A DNA stretch of 8,954 nt. Origin: Flavobacteriales bacterium UBA4660 (GTDB lineage: Bacteria > Bacteroidota > Bacteroidia > Flavobacteriales_D > Sanyastnellaceae). Of the stretch, positions 1 to 5,808 are shown piece by piece. Within the stretch, counting starts at the first letter, position 1. The number at the start of each line of letters is the position of its first letter. The notes beneath the pieces were generated by a model, which ran no database searches, was not told the origin of the DNA, and saw only the letters and a list, made by a program, of their open reading frames with translations. The stretch spans positions 1 through 8,954 of the forward strand of contig DHLU01000195.1 in the NCBI GenBank assembly GCA_002405435.1, in the 5' to 3' direction. Position numbers and translations under genes: made by a program.

Positions 1-149
1 TGGAATTTGAAAAGGCCCTGCCACTGCTCGAGAAAGCCCACAACGCTGACCCGACCGAGAAAGTCGCCATCCGCTCGCTCAAGGAAACCTATACGCGGCT
101 GGAAAGGCTGGAAGATGCATCTAGGATGAAGGCACTCCTGAATGAATAA
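1..149 (+). CDS. C-terminal end of a TPR-like repeat protein (5' truncated)
   Basis: Only the last 48 codons are present, read in the frame that starts at base 3 and ends with TAA at 147-149. The peptide (EFEKALPLLEKAHNADPTEK..., ending MKALLNE) is an amphipathic helical segment. Its alanine/leucine spacing and 'A..L...A...DP' pattern are typical of tetratricopeptide repeats, which serve as protein-interaction scaffolds. A strong terminator follows nine bases after the stop codon, which supports this being the true 3' end of a transcription unit. The gene converges on the MFS gene to its right. The function of the whole protein cannot be judged from this fragment; another helical-repeat family is possible. 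Confidence 0.7.
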   Translation, partial: EFEKALPLLEKAHNADPTEKVAIRSLKETYTRLERLEDASRMKALLNE

Positions 150-157
150 GATGATAG

Positions 158-185
158 AAAGGACCGCAAAGCGGTCCTTTTTTTT
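158..185 (+). terminator. Rho-independent terminator of the TPR-like gene
   Basis: A perfect 10-bp stem (AAAGGACCGC at 158-167 and GCGGTCCTTT at 171-180) with a 3-base AAA loop runs directly into eight Ts at 178-185. It sits 8 bases after the stop codon of the preceding gene. On the opposite strand the hairpin is followed only by a short TTTC, so it would be at best a weak terminator for transcripts arriving from the MFS gene. Confidence 0.93.
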
Positions 186-474
186 GGCCCATTCAAGCGG
201 CTGGTCAACCGGACAGCCGAAAGTTCAAGGGTACGACATGCGCATCAGCTAAGGCACGGTACCTAAAAAAAGCTGCCAGGAAACACGCTTTCTGCCGGGC
301 GCATGAAAAACAGCCGGTCATTCAGATAACCGCCTGTGAAGGATAACAGGATTCGCTAAGCAAGGGGAGCGTTAGGTAGTGCGTCTGGACACACACGGAT
401 AATTTCCGCAATAAAACTATACATAATGTAAATTATGGGACAATGGGCGTATCCGAATCGCGTGCTACGGATGA
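186..474. other. Intergenic stretch without a recognisable gene
   Basis: This gap lies between two convergent genes (the TPR-like gene and the MFS gene), so no promoter is needed here. I see no plausible protein, tRNA or riboswitch. A minus-strand open frame that crosses from the MFS gene into this region has no protein-like character. Two weak inverted repeats are visible: CATAAT/ATTATG with a 4-base loop at 422-437, and ATCCG/CGGAT at 451-455 and 468-472. Neither is followed by a T run on the minus strand, so no convincing terminator for the MFS gene was found. The stretch is more AT-rich around 400-440 than the flanking genes. Confidence 0.6.
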
Positions 475-1707
475 CTACTTTTCCGTGTAATTCAGGTCTT
501 TGCCAAAGGTTTCCGGCAGCATCAACCACCCAACAAATGCCATAGCCATGGCCATCGTACCCACTGTGGCGGCTGCACTGATTTGTCCAAGCCCGGGCTT
601 CAGCGCAACAAAAACTGCCGTCAGCGGCACCAATGCTCCACGCGCAAAATTGGGAACCGTCGTAGCCGCCAAGGCCCGCAGGTTCGTGCCAAATGACTCC
701 GAAGCCACCGTGACGAGAATTGCCCAAAATCCTACCCCGAAACCCAACAAACCACATATCCAATACATCCACTCAGCCGGTGGATTTTGCTGCACCAGGT
801 ACAGGGTCATAAAGCACGCCGTTAAAATGAAGAAAATGAGCAATACCTGCTTCCGGCTGCGGATCAACTGGCTCATGGCGCCGCTCACAAAATCCCCAAG
901 CGTCAGGCCGATGTAGCAATACCGCAGCGCTATGGCCGCTTGAAGCCCTTCGACCTGTCCCTGCTCATTCAGCGGCATCCCCATGGCGCGGCCAAATTCG
1001 GGCAGAAAACTCACAAGCAGCCCCACCACAAACCACGTAGGCATGCCCATAAAAATACAAGCGAGGTACCTCCGTGTGCCGTTCCAGTTGGCAAAAAGCG
1101 ACCGCAGGCTCCCGCGTGGAACCGTTTCTTCCTCCAGCTTTTTGAAAAGTCCGCTTTCATGCACACCGATCCGCAAGGCCAGCAACGTCAATCCAAGTCC
1201 GCCCCCTGCGAAATAGCAGGTGCGCCAATCGAAGTGCTCAGCCATATAGGTCGCCAGCACCGCACCGCTCACGCCCACTGTGGCAATCAGCATGGTACCA
1301 TAGCCCCGGTTTTCTTTCGACATCAGTTCGCTCACCAGGGTAATCCCTGCCCCCAGCTCTCCTGCCAGTCCGAGTCCCGCAATAAAACGGACGACCCCGT
1401 AGGTTGTCAGGTCCGTTACCAGTCCGTTGGCAATATTGGCGAGGGAATACAGCAGAATCGAACCAAACAACACACTCAACCGGCCGCGCTTGTCTCCGAG
1501 CATGCCCCAGAGGATGCCGCCGACCAGCATACCGCCCATTTGGAGGTTAATCAACAGCAGCCCGTTGTTTTCCGTGTTCTGGCCAAGCGCTTCCAGCGAG
1601 GACGTGCGCAGCACGGAAAAGAGAATCAAATCAAAAACGTCAACAAAATAGCCCAGGGCTGCCACCAGTATGGCAATCCAGATGTGTCGGGGGGTATTTG
1701 CAGCCAT
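475..1707 (-). CDS. Major facilitator superfamily (MFS) transporter
   Basis: The 410-residue inner-membrane protein has about 12 hydrophobic segments, the normal layout and length for an MFS carrier that moves small solutes by uniport, symport or antiport. The loop after helix 2 carries motif A (GMLGDKRGR, residues 68-76). An RFIAGLGLAGELGAG segment in helix 4 (about 107-121) resembles the sugar- and organic-acid porter branch. An acidic residue sits in helix 1 (GYFVDVFDLILF). The C-terminus (PETFGKDLNYTE) resembles the PETxGxxL ending of sugar-porter-like carriers. The substrate cannot be told from sequence. I chose the ATG at 1705-1707; an in-frame TTG two codons upstream (1711-1713) is also possible, and neither has a clear Shine-Dalgarno. 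The gene lies 64 bases downstream of the small lipoprotein gene and could be the last gene of the fabI transcript. Confidence 0.9.
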   Translation of the reverse strand: MAANTPRHIWIAILVAALGYFVDVFDLILFSVLRTSSLEALGQNTENNGLLLINLQMGGMLVGGILWGMLGDKRGRLSVLFGSILLYSLANIANGLVTDLTTYGVVRFIAGLGLAGELGAGITLVSELMSKENRGYGTMLIATVGVSGAVLATYMAEHFDWRTCYFAGGGLGLTLLALRIGVHESGLFKKLEEETVPRGSLRSLFANWNGTRRYLACIFMGMPTWFVVGLLVSFLPEFGRAMGMPLNEQGQVEGLQAAIALRYCYIGLTLGDFVSGAMSQLIRSRKQVLLIFFILTACFMTLYLVQQNPPAEWMYWICGLLGFGVGFWAILVTVASESFGTNLRALAATTVPNFARGALVPLTAVFVALKPGLGQISAAATVGTMAMAMAFVGWLMLPETFGKDLNYTEK

Positions 1708-1771
1708 AACCAATGTGGGGATTCAGGTTAACACCATCAGGCACCGGTGGCGTTGCCCGGACTGCCTCGCG

Positions 1772-2377
1772 TTATTGGAAGGACACCTCGGTCTTCCAAT
1801 TCTTGCGCTTATCGATTAAGTCCTTCAGCGTCAATGAACAAGTGATTGTGTTAGTGGCCTTGTCGTAGGTGGCCACGGTAGACTTGACCTTTTTCACCGG
1901 CCGGTCGAAAGCCATGCTGTAATTCAGGGTAAACATCTCACCCATGCCTTCCATCGATGTCCGGTCTTTGCTGAGCTCCTCATTCGGGGTCATATCGATC
2001 AGGAGTTTGCTTCCCTTCATAGACAACTTCATAAGCCCCGGCGAGCCCGCCTCTTCAGAGCCGTTTTTTGTCATGGCGGTGTTGAGTGCCGACACGTTAT
2101 TGAACTTGTAGGAGATTTCCAGCACACCCTTGGAGTCGTATTGGCTCTTTATGTCAGAAATACCCAGTGTTGCTGCCAGCGCACCTTTCATCTTGTCAAA
2201 ATCTTCCTCCTTAATGTTCGGCGCTGCGGTGTCTCCGCCCATGGCCATCAACGAACTCATATCGAGCTTCATCGCATAATCTCCGCCCATTTCCTCATTG
2301 AATTTGAGGTTTACGGAGAGCGAACAGGAAGAGAGGATTAGGGCTGAAGCAAACGCCAGCACGAGGGAAAATTTCAT
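1772..2377 (-). CDS. Small lipoprotein of unknown function downstream of fabI
   Basis: The 201-residue protein starts with a lipoprotein signal peptide (MKFSLVLAFASALILSSC). The lipobox is L15-S16-S17-C18, so the mature protein should be lipid-anchored at Cys18 in the envelope. The rest is soluble and polar. It has an N-terminal beta-like segment (SVNLKFNEEMGGDYAMKLDM), a Met/Gly-rich patch (SSLMAMGGD), and a C-terminal part that reads as alternating beta strands ending in KTEVSFQ. I do not recognise the family. No catalytic motif, transmembrane segment beyond the signal peptide, or repeat is visible. The gene starts only 18 bases after the fabI stop codon, so the two are probably co-transcribed. 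No obvious role in fatty-acid synthesis follows from this; the link may be only operonic. Confidence 0.85.
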   Translation of the reverse strand: MKFSLVLAFASALILSSCSLSVNLKFNEEMGGDYAMKLDMSSLMAMGGDTAAPNIKEEDFDKMKGALAATLGISDIKSQYDSKGVLEISYKFNNVSALNTAMTKNGSEEAGSPGLMKLSMKGSKLLIDMTPNEELSKDRTSMEGMGEMFTLNYSMAFDRPVKKVKSTVATYDKATNTITCSLTLKDLIDKRKNWKTEVSFQ

Positions 2378-2395
2378 GGAGATGTGGTTACAGAG

Positions 2396-3208
2396 TTACT
2401 CAAAATTTTTAACAACCTCGGGCGCAACGCCCATGGAAGCGAATCCTCCGTCGTGGAAGAGATTTTGCATGGTGACGAACCGTGTCAGGTCTGAAAAAAG
2501 TGCAATGCAGTAGTCGGCGCAGCCGCCGGCATCGGCGTTGCCCAGCGGACTCATCTGGTCGGCATAGCCCAAAAATCCATCGAACCCCTTCACCCCGCTA
2601 CCCGCCGTTGTGCGGGTCGGCGATTGGGAGATGGTGTTGATGCGCACCTTGTTGCGCACGCCGTAGTGGTATCCGAAGTTTCTCGCAATGCTTTCCAGCA
2701 GTGCCTTGGCATCGGCCATATCGTTGTAATCGGGAAAAACGCGTTGGGCCGCTATGTACGTAAGTGCTACCACAGAACCCCAGTCATTCATGGCATTTTC
2801 GCGGTAGGCGATGCCCAGCACCTTATGCAGCGAGGTCGCCGAGATGTCGAGGGTCTGCTTGTACCACTCATAGTTGGGTTCGGTATAATGCCTGCCCTTG
2901 CGCACGTTCGGGGACATCCCGATCGAATGAAGGATAAAATCAATCTTGCCTCCGAAATGCGCAGTCGATTCCTGAATCAGCCTGGTTAGATCCTGCTCAT
3001 TGGTGGCGTCGGCGCCGATTACAGGTGCCTGACCCACACGCGCCGCCAGTTCATTGATTTCTCCCATGCGCATAGCCACAGGCGCATTGGTCAGCACCAG
3101 TTGCGCCCCTTCTTCATGCGCCCTTTCTGCCACTTTCCATGCAATGGACATGTTGTTGAGGGCACCGAAGATGATTCCTTTTTTTCCTTTCAGTAACTGG
3201 TTTGCCAT
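2396..3208 (-). CDS. fabI: Enoyl-[acyl-carrier-protein] reductase [NADH] FabI
   Basis: This cytoplasmic enzyme performs the last step of each fatty-acid elongation cycle, reducing trans-2-enoyl-ACP with NAD(P)H. It is the target of triclosan in many bacteria. The 270-residue length fits the family. The N-terminal cofactor loop is the divergent FabI form (GIIFGALNNMSIAW, residues 11-24) in place of the classic SDR TGxxxGIG. GADAT (65-69) and HSIG (94-97) match the FabI pattern. The catalytic Tyr-x6-Lys pair is Y161 and K168, and the second conserved tyrosine is Y151. The substrate-loop stretch INTISQSPTRTTAGSG (190-205) has Ser-Gln-Ser-Pro where E. coli has Ala-Gly-Pro, as I recall for Bacteroidota FabI. 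The ATG at 3206-3208 gives the standard N-terminus (MANQLLKGKK). It leads the lipoprotein gene, 18 bases downstream. Confidence 0.97.
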   Translation of the reverse strand: MANQLLKGKKGIIFGALNNMSIAWKVAERAHEEGAQLVLTNAPVAMRMGEINELAARVGQAPVIGADATNEQDLTRLIQESTAHFGGKIDFILHSIGMSPNVRKGRHYTEPNYEWYKQTLDISATSLHKVLGIAYRENAMNDWGSVVALTYIAAQRVFPDYNDMADAKALLESIARNFGYHYGVRNKVRINTISQSPTRTTAGSGVKGFDGFLGYADQMSPLGNADAGGCADYCIALFSDLTRFVTMQNLFHDGGFASMGVAPEVVKNFE

Positions 3209-3311
3209 GGCTTCGCTGAATTTTATCGGCCGCTAATATCCAACCAACCCGGCCTCGCTGCAACTGAATCTGCTGAGACCTGTAAACGAACTAAACCGGG
3301 GAACGGACTGC

Positions 3312-4076
3312 CTACGGTCGCGTATAAAAATCCAGGGCCTCCGGCATAAAATGCTTCAGGTCACTGATTCTGGTGGTGTGGCTCGGGTGGGTGCTGAGCC
3401 ATTCTACCGGCTGGGCACTGCCAGAGGACGCCATTCTCTCCCAAAACGACACCGCGGACTGTGGATCGTAACCGGCCATGGCCATGAAAACCAGTCCGAG
3501 CCGGTCAGCCTCTGTTTCGTGCTTTCTCGAAAACGAGAGCATGCCCAGCGTAGACCCAATACCCATACTCTGCATAAACAGCTGCTGGGTATAGGTCGGA
3601 TTTTGCCCCATGGCCAGCGAAAGGCTTGAAAGTCCGAGATTGACCAAGAGGCCCTGGCTCATGCGTTCATTGCCATGGCGGGCCACGGCATGGGCAATTT
3701 CGTGACCCATAATAACGGCCAGGCCCGCCTCATCCTTGGTGAGCGGCAGGATACCGGTATAAACCACGACCTTACCTCCGGGCATGCACCACGCATTTAC
3801 CTCATCGCTGTTTACGACATTAAACTGCCAGCTGAAACCCTGCACCCTATCACTTTGTCCATGGTCGGCCAGGTACTGCTCTACCGCGGTACGAATCCGG
3901 CCGCCAATCTCTTTTACCATCACCACACGTTTATCGTAGCCGGACACAACCTGACTTTCCGACAGAAACTGCGTATACGCCTCGTTGGCCATGGAAATCA
4001 GCTCCTGCTCGGGCAGCAGGTTTGCCTGACTTCGACCCGTAATCGGTACCCTGGCGCAGGAAATGGCATAGACCAA
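3312..4076 (-). CDS. M48-family zinc metalloprotease, lipoprotein-like, with interrupted signal peptide
   Basis: This is a LoiP/BepA-like envelope protease that would take part in outer-membrane or periplasmic protein quality control. Counting from the TTG at 4074-4076, the zinc site is HEIAH (H125, E126, H129) and the third ligand is E187 in ETEAD. The family's C-terminal STHPSHTTRI motif is at 228-237. The segment SCARVPITGRSQANLLPEQE is the typical start of a mature lipoprotein of this family. Read upstream in the same frame, the DNA encodes MKRTWGVLMAV, a stop (TAG at 4080-4082), then ALVYAISC. The natural start is therefore almost certainly the ATG at 4113-4115, and a single amber codon splits the signal peptide. 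Starting at TTG leaves only six residues before the lipobox Cys, too few for export. The catalytic domain is otherwise intact. The intended ATG lies 28 bases after the clpS stop, suggesting a clpS-M48 operon. Confidence 0.9.
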   Translation of the reverse strand: MVYAISCARVPITGRSQANLLPEQELISMANEAYTQFLSESQVVSGYDKRVVMVKEIGGRIRTAVEQYLADHGQSDRVQGFSWQFNVVNSDEVNAWCMPGGKVVVYTGILPLTKDEAGLAVIMGHEIAHAVARHGNERMSQGLLVNLGLSSLSLAMGQNPTYTQQLFMQSMGIGSTLGMLSFSRKHETEADRLGLVFMAMAGYDPQSAVSFWERMASSGSAQPVEWLSTHPSHTTRISDLKHFMPEALDFYTRP

Positions 4077-4115
4077 CGCCTAAACCGCCATAAGAACACC
4101 CCATGTTCTTTTCAT
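4077..4115 (-). pseudogene. Signal-peptide coding remnant of the M48 gene, ending in an in-frame amber codon
   Basis: Thirteen codons extend the M48 frame upstream to an ATG at 4113-4115: M-K-R-T-W-G-V-L-M-A-V-stop-A. The positive charges at K2 and R3, followed by a hydrophobic run that resumes after the stop and ends at the Cys of the lipobox, form a complete lipoprotein signal peptide except for TAG at 4080-4082. One base change (for example to TTG, TGG, TCG, CAG or TAC) would restore it. Whether this is a true mutation or a sequence error cannot be settled from the window. Confidence 0.8.
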
Positions 4116-4143
4116 CTAATCAGCAAATAATATATACGGAAAT

Positions 4144-4416
4144 TCAGTGGATTTCACACGAAAGGCCCCGGTCACTCAAGGCTACGCACATGGGCTCCAG
4201 CAATTCATAATCGCCCTCCTTCACCGCGCACTTTCCCTTGTAATGCACAATCAGCGCGCACTGCTCCGCCTGCTCGGCCCCATGGCGACAGATGGCCATC
4301 AGGCACTCGATGACGTGGTCAAAGGTGTTGACATCATCATTATAAAGAACCAGTTGACGCTCTTTCTCAACGACGACCTGGTCTTTGTAATCTTCCTGTT
4401 CGCGGGTATTGCTCAT
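4144..4416 (-). CDS. clpS: ATP-dependent Clp protease adaptor ClpS
   Basis: ClpS recognises proteins with destabilising N-terminal residues and delivers them to the ClpA/ClpC unfoldase of the Clp protease in the cytoplasm. The 90-residue protein has a short flexible polar N-terminus (1-20, needed in known ClpS for delivery) and then the compact ClpS fold. The N-degron pocket residues are visible as the NDD of LYNDDVNTF (N26, D27, D28) and the His of VHYKGK (H58). The VHYKGK segment matches VHYQGK in E. coli. The open frame extends upstream to an ATG at 4456-4458, but the ATG at 4414-4416 gives the family-like N-terminus (MSNTREQED) and lies downstream of a good -7 box. It heads a likely operon with the M48 protease. 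The upstream region is shared with the divergent response regulator. Confidence 0.93.
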   Translation of the reverse strand: MSNTREQEDYKDQVVVEKERQLVLYNDDVNTFDHVIECLMAICRHGAEQAEQCALIVHYKGKCAVKEGDYELLEPMCVALSDRGLSCEIH

Positions 4417-4443
4417 AACAGTGCCTGAATATAACCCATGCCA

Positions 4444-4451
4444 CAAATATA
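4444..4451 (-). promoter_or_regulatory. Bacteroidota-type -7 promoter box upstream of clpS
   Basis: Read on the minus strand this octamer is TATATTTG, a perfect match to the TAnnTTTG element used by the primary sigma factor of Bacteroidota. It would place the transcription start near 4437-4440, about 20-25 bases before the clpS ATG at 4416. No clear TTTG/TTG -33 element is seen at the expected distance, which limits confidence. If real, it supports the 4416 start over the ATG at 4458, which would lie upstream of the transcript. Confidence 0.5.
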
Positions 4452-4483
4452 AGGACACAGGCGGCTATGTATGTTGACCGGTT

Positions 4484-4507
4484 GCGATATTTCTTTCGTA
4501 AATATGC
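4484..4507. repeat. AT-rich inverted repeat in the clpS / response-regulator divergent region
   Basis: ATATTT (4487-4492) and AAATAT (4500-4505) form a perfect inverted repeat around a 7-base spacer. GC on both outer sides extends it to 8 bp if one G (4486) is bulged. It lies upstream of the -7 box of clpS and about 110 bases before the response-regulator start. It could be an operator for a dimeric regulator or an incidental AT-rich palindrome. No second copy was noticed in the window. Confidence 0.3.
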
Positions 4508-4618
4508 TGTAAAAGATAACCTCAGACCCAGCTTTGCCGTATATTGTGGACGTTGTCGCCACGCCTTTTGATTCCGGTTTCCGGAGAGAGGCGCATGGTG
4601 CGCGCTGCCTGATCAACC

Positions 4619-5362
4619 ATGAGAGACAAATCCGAAATTCTGGTCATTGAGGATGACCTCGTAACCCAGTCAAACCTCGAGATCCTGCTCGATGAACTCG
4701 GCTATGGTATCTCAGGCGTCACCGATAACGGACTGGAAGCGATGTCGCTGTTCAGCAAAAACGAGCCCGACCTCGTGATTGCCGACATCGGGCTTCCCGG
4801 CGATATCGACGGCATTGAACTGGTGAAACGCCTGACTGAAATCAAGCGCGTTCCCGTTGTCTTTCTGACTGCCCATGTGAGCCAGGAGGTGTATTTCAGG
4901 GCCAAATCTGCCCATCCGTACGCATACATCACCAAGCCCATTGACCGGGCCAATCTCGACCGCGTTATAGACCTGGCACTTGAGCACTACCAAGCGCCCG
5001 CTGAAGAGAACCCGCAACCGGAAAACGTGCTGGTCGATTCCGAAAGCCTGTACACCAGGATCGGCAACAAACTCAAAAAGATACTGATCAGCGACATCAC
5101 CCACATCGATGTCAATGGAAAATATTGCGGCCTGAACCGCAAAGGCAATGGCACTTATGTGAACATCAAAATGTCGCTGAAGGAACTTATGGAACGGCTG
5201 CCCGCGCGTAAATTCGTACAGGTAAACCGCAATTGTGTGGTCAACATGGATTTTGTGGAGGATGTGGAAATTCAACAGTTACACCTCGACATCAACGGCC
5301 ACCGGATTTCCATCTCACGGGTTTACAAAGACAACCTTTTCAGGCGATTGAACATTGTCTGA
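4619..5362 (+). CDS. LytTR-family response regulator (REC + LytTR DNA-binding)
   Basis: The 247-residue protein is a two-component response regulator. Residues about 5-120 form a receiver domain with the acidic pair D12/D13, the phosphoacceptor D56 (LVIADIGLPG), the switch Thr T84 (FLTAH) and the Lys K106 (YITKP). Residues about 140-247 form a LytTR DNA-binding domain (LKKILISDITHIDVNGKY..., then FVQVNRNCVVNMDFVEDVE), which would bind promoter DNA when the receiver is phosphorylated. No histidine kinase gene is adjacent, so it is an orphan here; the kinase must lie elsewhere. The start is well fixed: an in-frame TGA at 4610-4612 precedes the ATG by only six bases. That TGA closes a five-codon frame beginning at ATG 4595. 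The gene is divergent from clpS and convergent with the small membrane-protein gene. Confidence 0.95.
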   Translation: MRDKSEILVIEDDLVTQSNLEILLDELGYGISGVTDNGLEAMSLFSKNEPDLVIADIGLPGDIDGIELVKRLTEIKRVPVVFLTAHVSQEVYFRAKSAHPYAYITKPIDRANLDRVIDLALEHYQAPAEENPQPENVLVDSESLYTRIGNKLKKILISDITHIDVNGKYCGLNRKGNGTYVNIKMSLKELMERLPARKFVQVNRNCVVNMDFVEDVEIQQLHLDINGHRISISRVYKDNLFRRLNIV

Positions 5363-5392
5363 ACCTTTAGCGCGAGGCGCGGGATTTCAGAC
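5357..5392. repeat. Hairpin spanning both stop codons of a convergent gene pair
   Basis: GTCTGAA (5357-5363) and TTCAGAC (5386-5392) are a perfect 7-bp inverted repeat with a 22-base loop. Inside the loop, CGCG (5371-5374) can pair with CGCG (5378-5381). Each arm contains the stop codon of one of the two convergent genes (TGA at 5360-5362 on +, TGA at 5389-5387 on -). Neither side is followed by a T run, so it is not a classic terminator, but it could help separate the two converging transcripts or protect their 3' ends. Confidence 0.4.
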
Positions 5393-5764
5393 TTCAAAAA
5401 ACCGGGTTATCGTGGCCGAACCAGACAACAGTTCAAGGCGGTACTTGCCGGGCATAAGCGATTTCATGGGAAATACGAGCCTGTGGTGGCCTGCGGGCTT
5501 CTCTTCACGGAGCAATTCCACTTGTCCGCCCCCTGACGAGGTGATAAGGGTGCACACGAGTGGCTGTGGCTGCGGCAACACAGCTTCTACCACCAGGTCA
5601 CCGCTCGCGCTGTCGTAGTGCACCTCATCCAACCTGGCCACCGGCAGCGGGGCCTGCTTTCTTCCCAGGGCATCCAGCAGCCTGCGGTAGAGCATCCAAC
5701 CGAGTACCAACACCGAAAAGATCAGCAGGGTAGTTTGTAATGATTCCAGCGCATCCGTTCTCAT
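5387..5764 (-). CDS. Small single-pass membrane protein of unknown function
   Basis: With the ATG at 5762-5764 the protein has 125 residues: a short polar N-terminus (MRTDALESLQ), one transmembrane segment (TTLLIFSVLVLGWMLY), a basic stop-transfer patch (RRLLDALGRKQ), and a C-terminal soluble domain of about 80 residues. The soluble part (LDEVHYDSASGDLVVEAVL ... PMKSLMPGKYRLELLSGSATITRFFEV) reads as alternating beta strands, like a small Ig-like or FlgD-like sandwich. It would face either the cytoplasm or the periplasm. I do not recognise the family. Upstream in-frame ATGs at 5777-5779 and 5801-5803 are possible, but the last would leave only five bases before the divergent GH13 start. The gene ends 24 bases from the response regulator, tail to tail. 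That it works with the GH13 enzyme is only a guess from position. Confidence 0.72.
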   Translation of the reverse strand: MRTDALESLQTTLLIFSVLVLGWMLYRRLLDALGRKQAPLPVARLDEVHYDSASGDLVVEAVLPQPQPLVCTLITSSGGGQVELLREEKPAGHHRLVFPMKSLMPGKYRLELLSGSATITRFFEV

Positions 5765-5808
5765 CGGTGCAAATCTCATACTTTGCAGCACAAATGACAC
5801 CATCTGCC

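Noticed and set aside
422..472. Terminator for the MFS gene from the inverted repeats at 422-437 and 451-472
   Set aside because: The stems are 5-6 bp, one is AT-only, and no T run follows on the minus strand.
940..1731. Long + strand open frame (263 codons) opposite the MFS gene
   Set aside because: It is antisense to an MFS protein with clear motif A and about 12 hydrophobic segments. The predicted peptide is His/Gln/Pro-rich with no domain character, typical of an antisense shadow in GC-rich DNA.
3209..3311. Promoter for fabI
   Set aside because: The minus strand has a loose TTGCAG...ATATTA spacing and a TAAAATTC sequence, but neither matches the Bacteroidota TAnnTTTG box well enough to call.
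4417..4458. N-terminal extension of ClpS by 14 residues
   Set aside because: The extra residues (MSLYLWHGLYSGTV) do not resemble ClpS N-termini, and the region overlaps the predicted transcription start. The ATG at 4416 fits better.
4413..4616. Minus-strand frame of 67 codons upstream of clpS
   Set aside because: It overlaps the clpS promoter box and start region, has a composition unlike a protein, and occupies the divergent control region.
4712..5275. Minus-strand open frame of 187 codons within the response regulator
   Set aside because: The + strand encodes complete REC and LytTR domains with all key residues; the opposite frame has no recognisable features.
5765..5808. Bacteroidota -7 boxes for the divergent GH13 and membrane-protein genes
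   Set aside because: CATACTTTG on + and GAGATTTG on - are near misses of TAnnTTTG without a supporting -33 element, so I did not list them.
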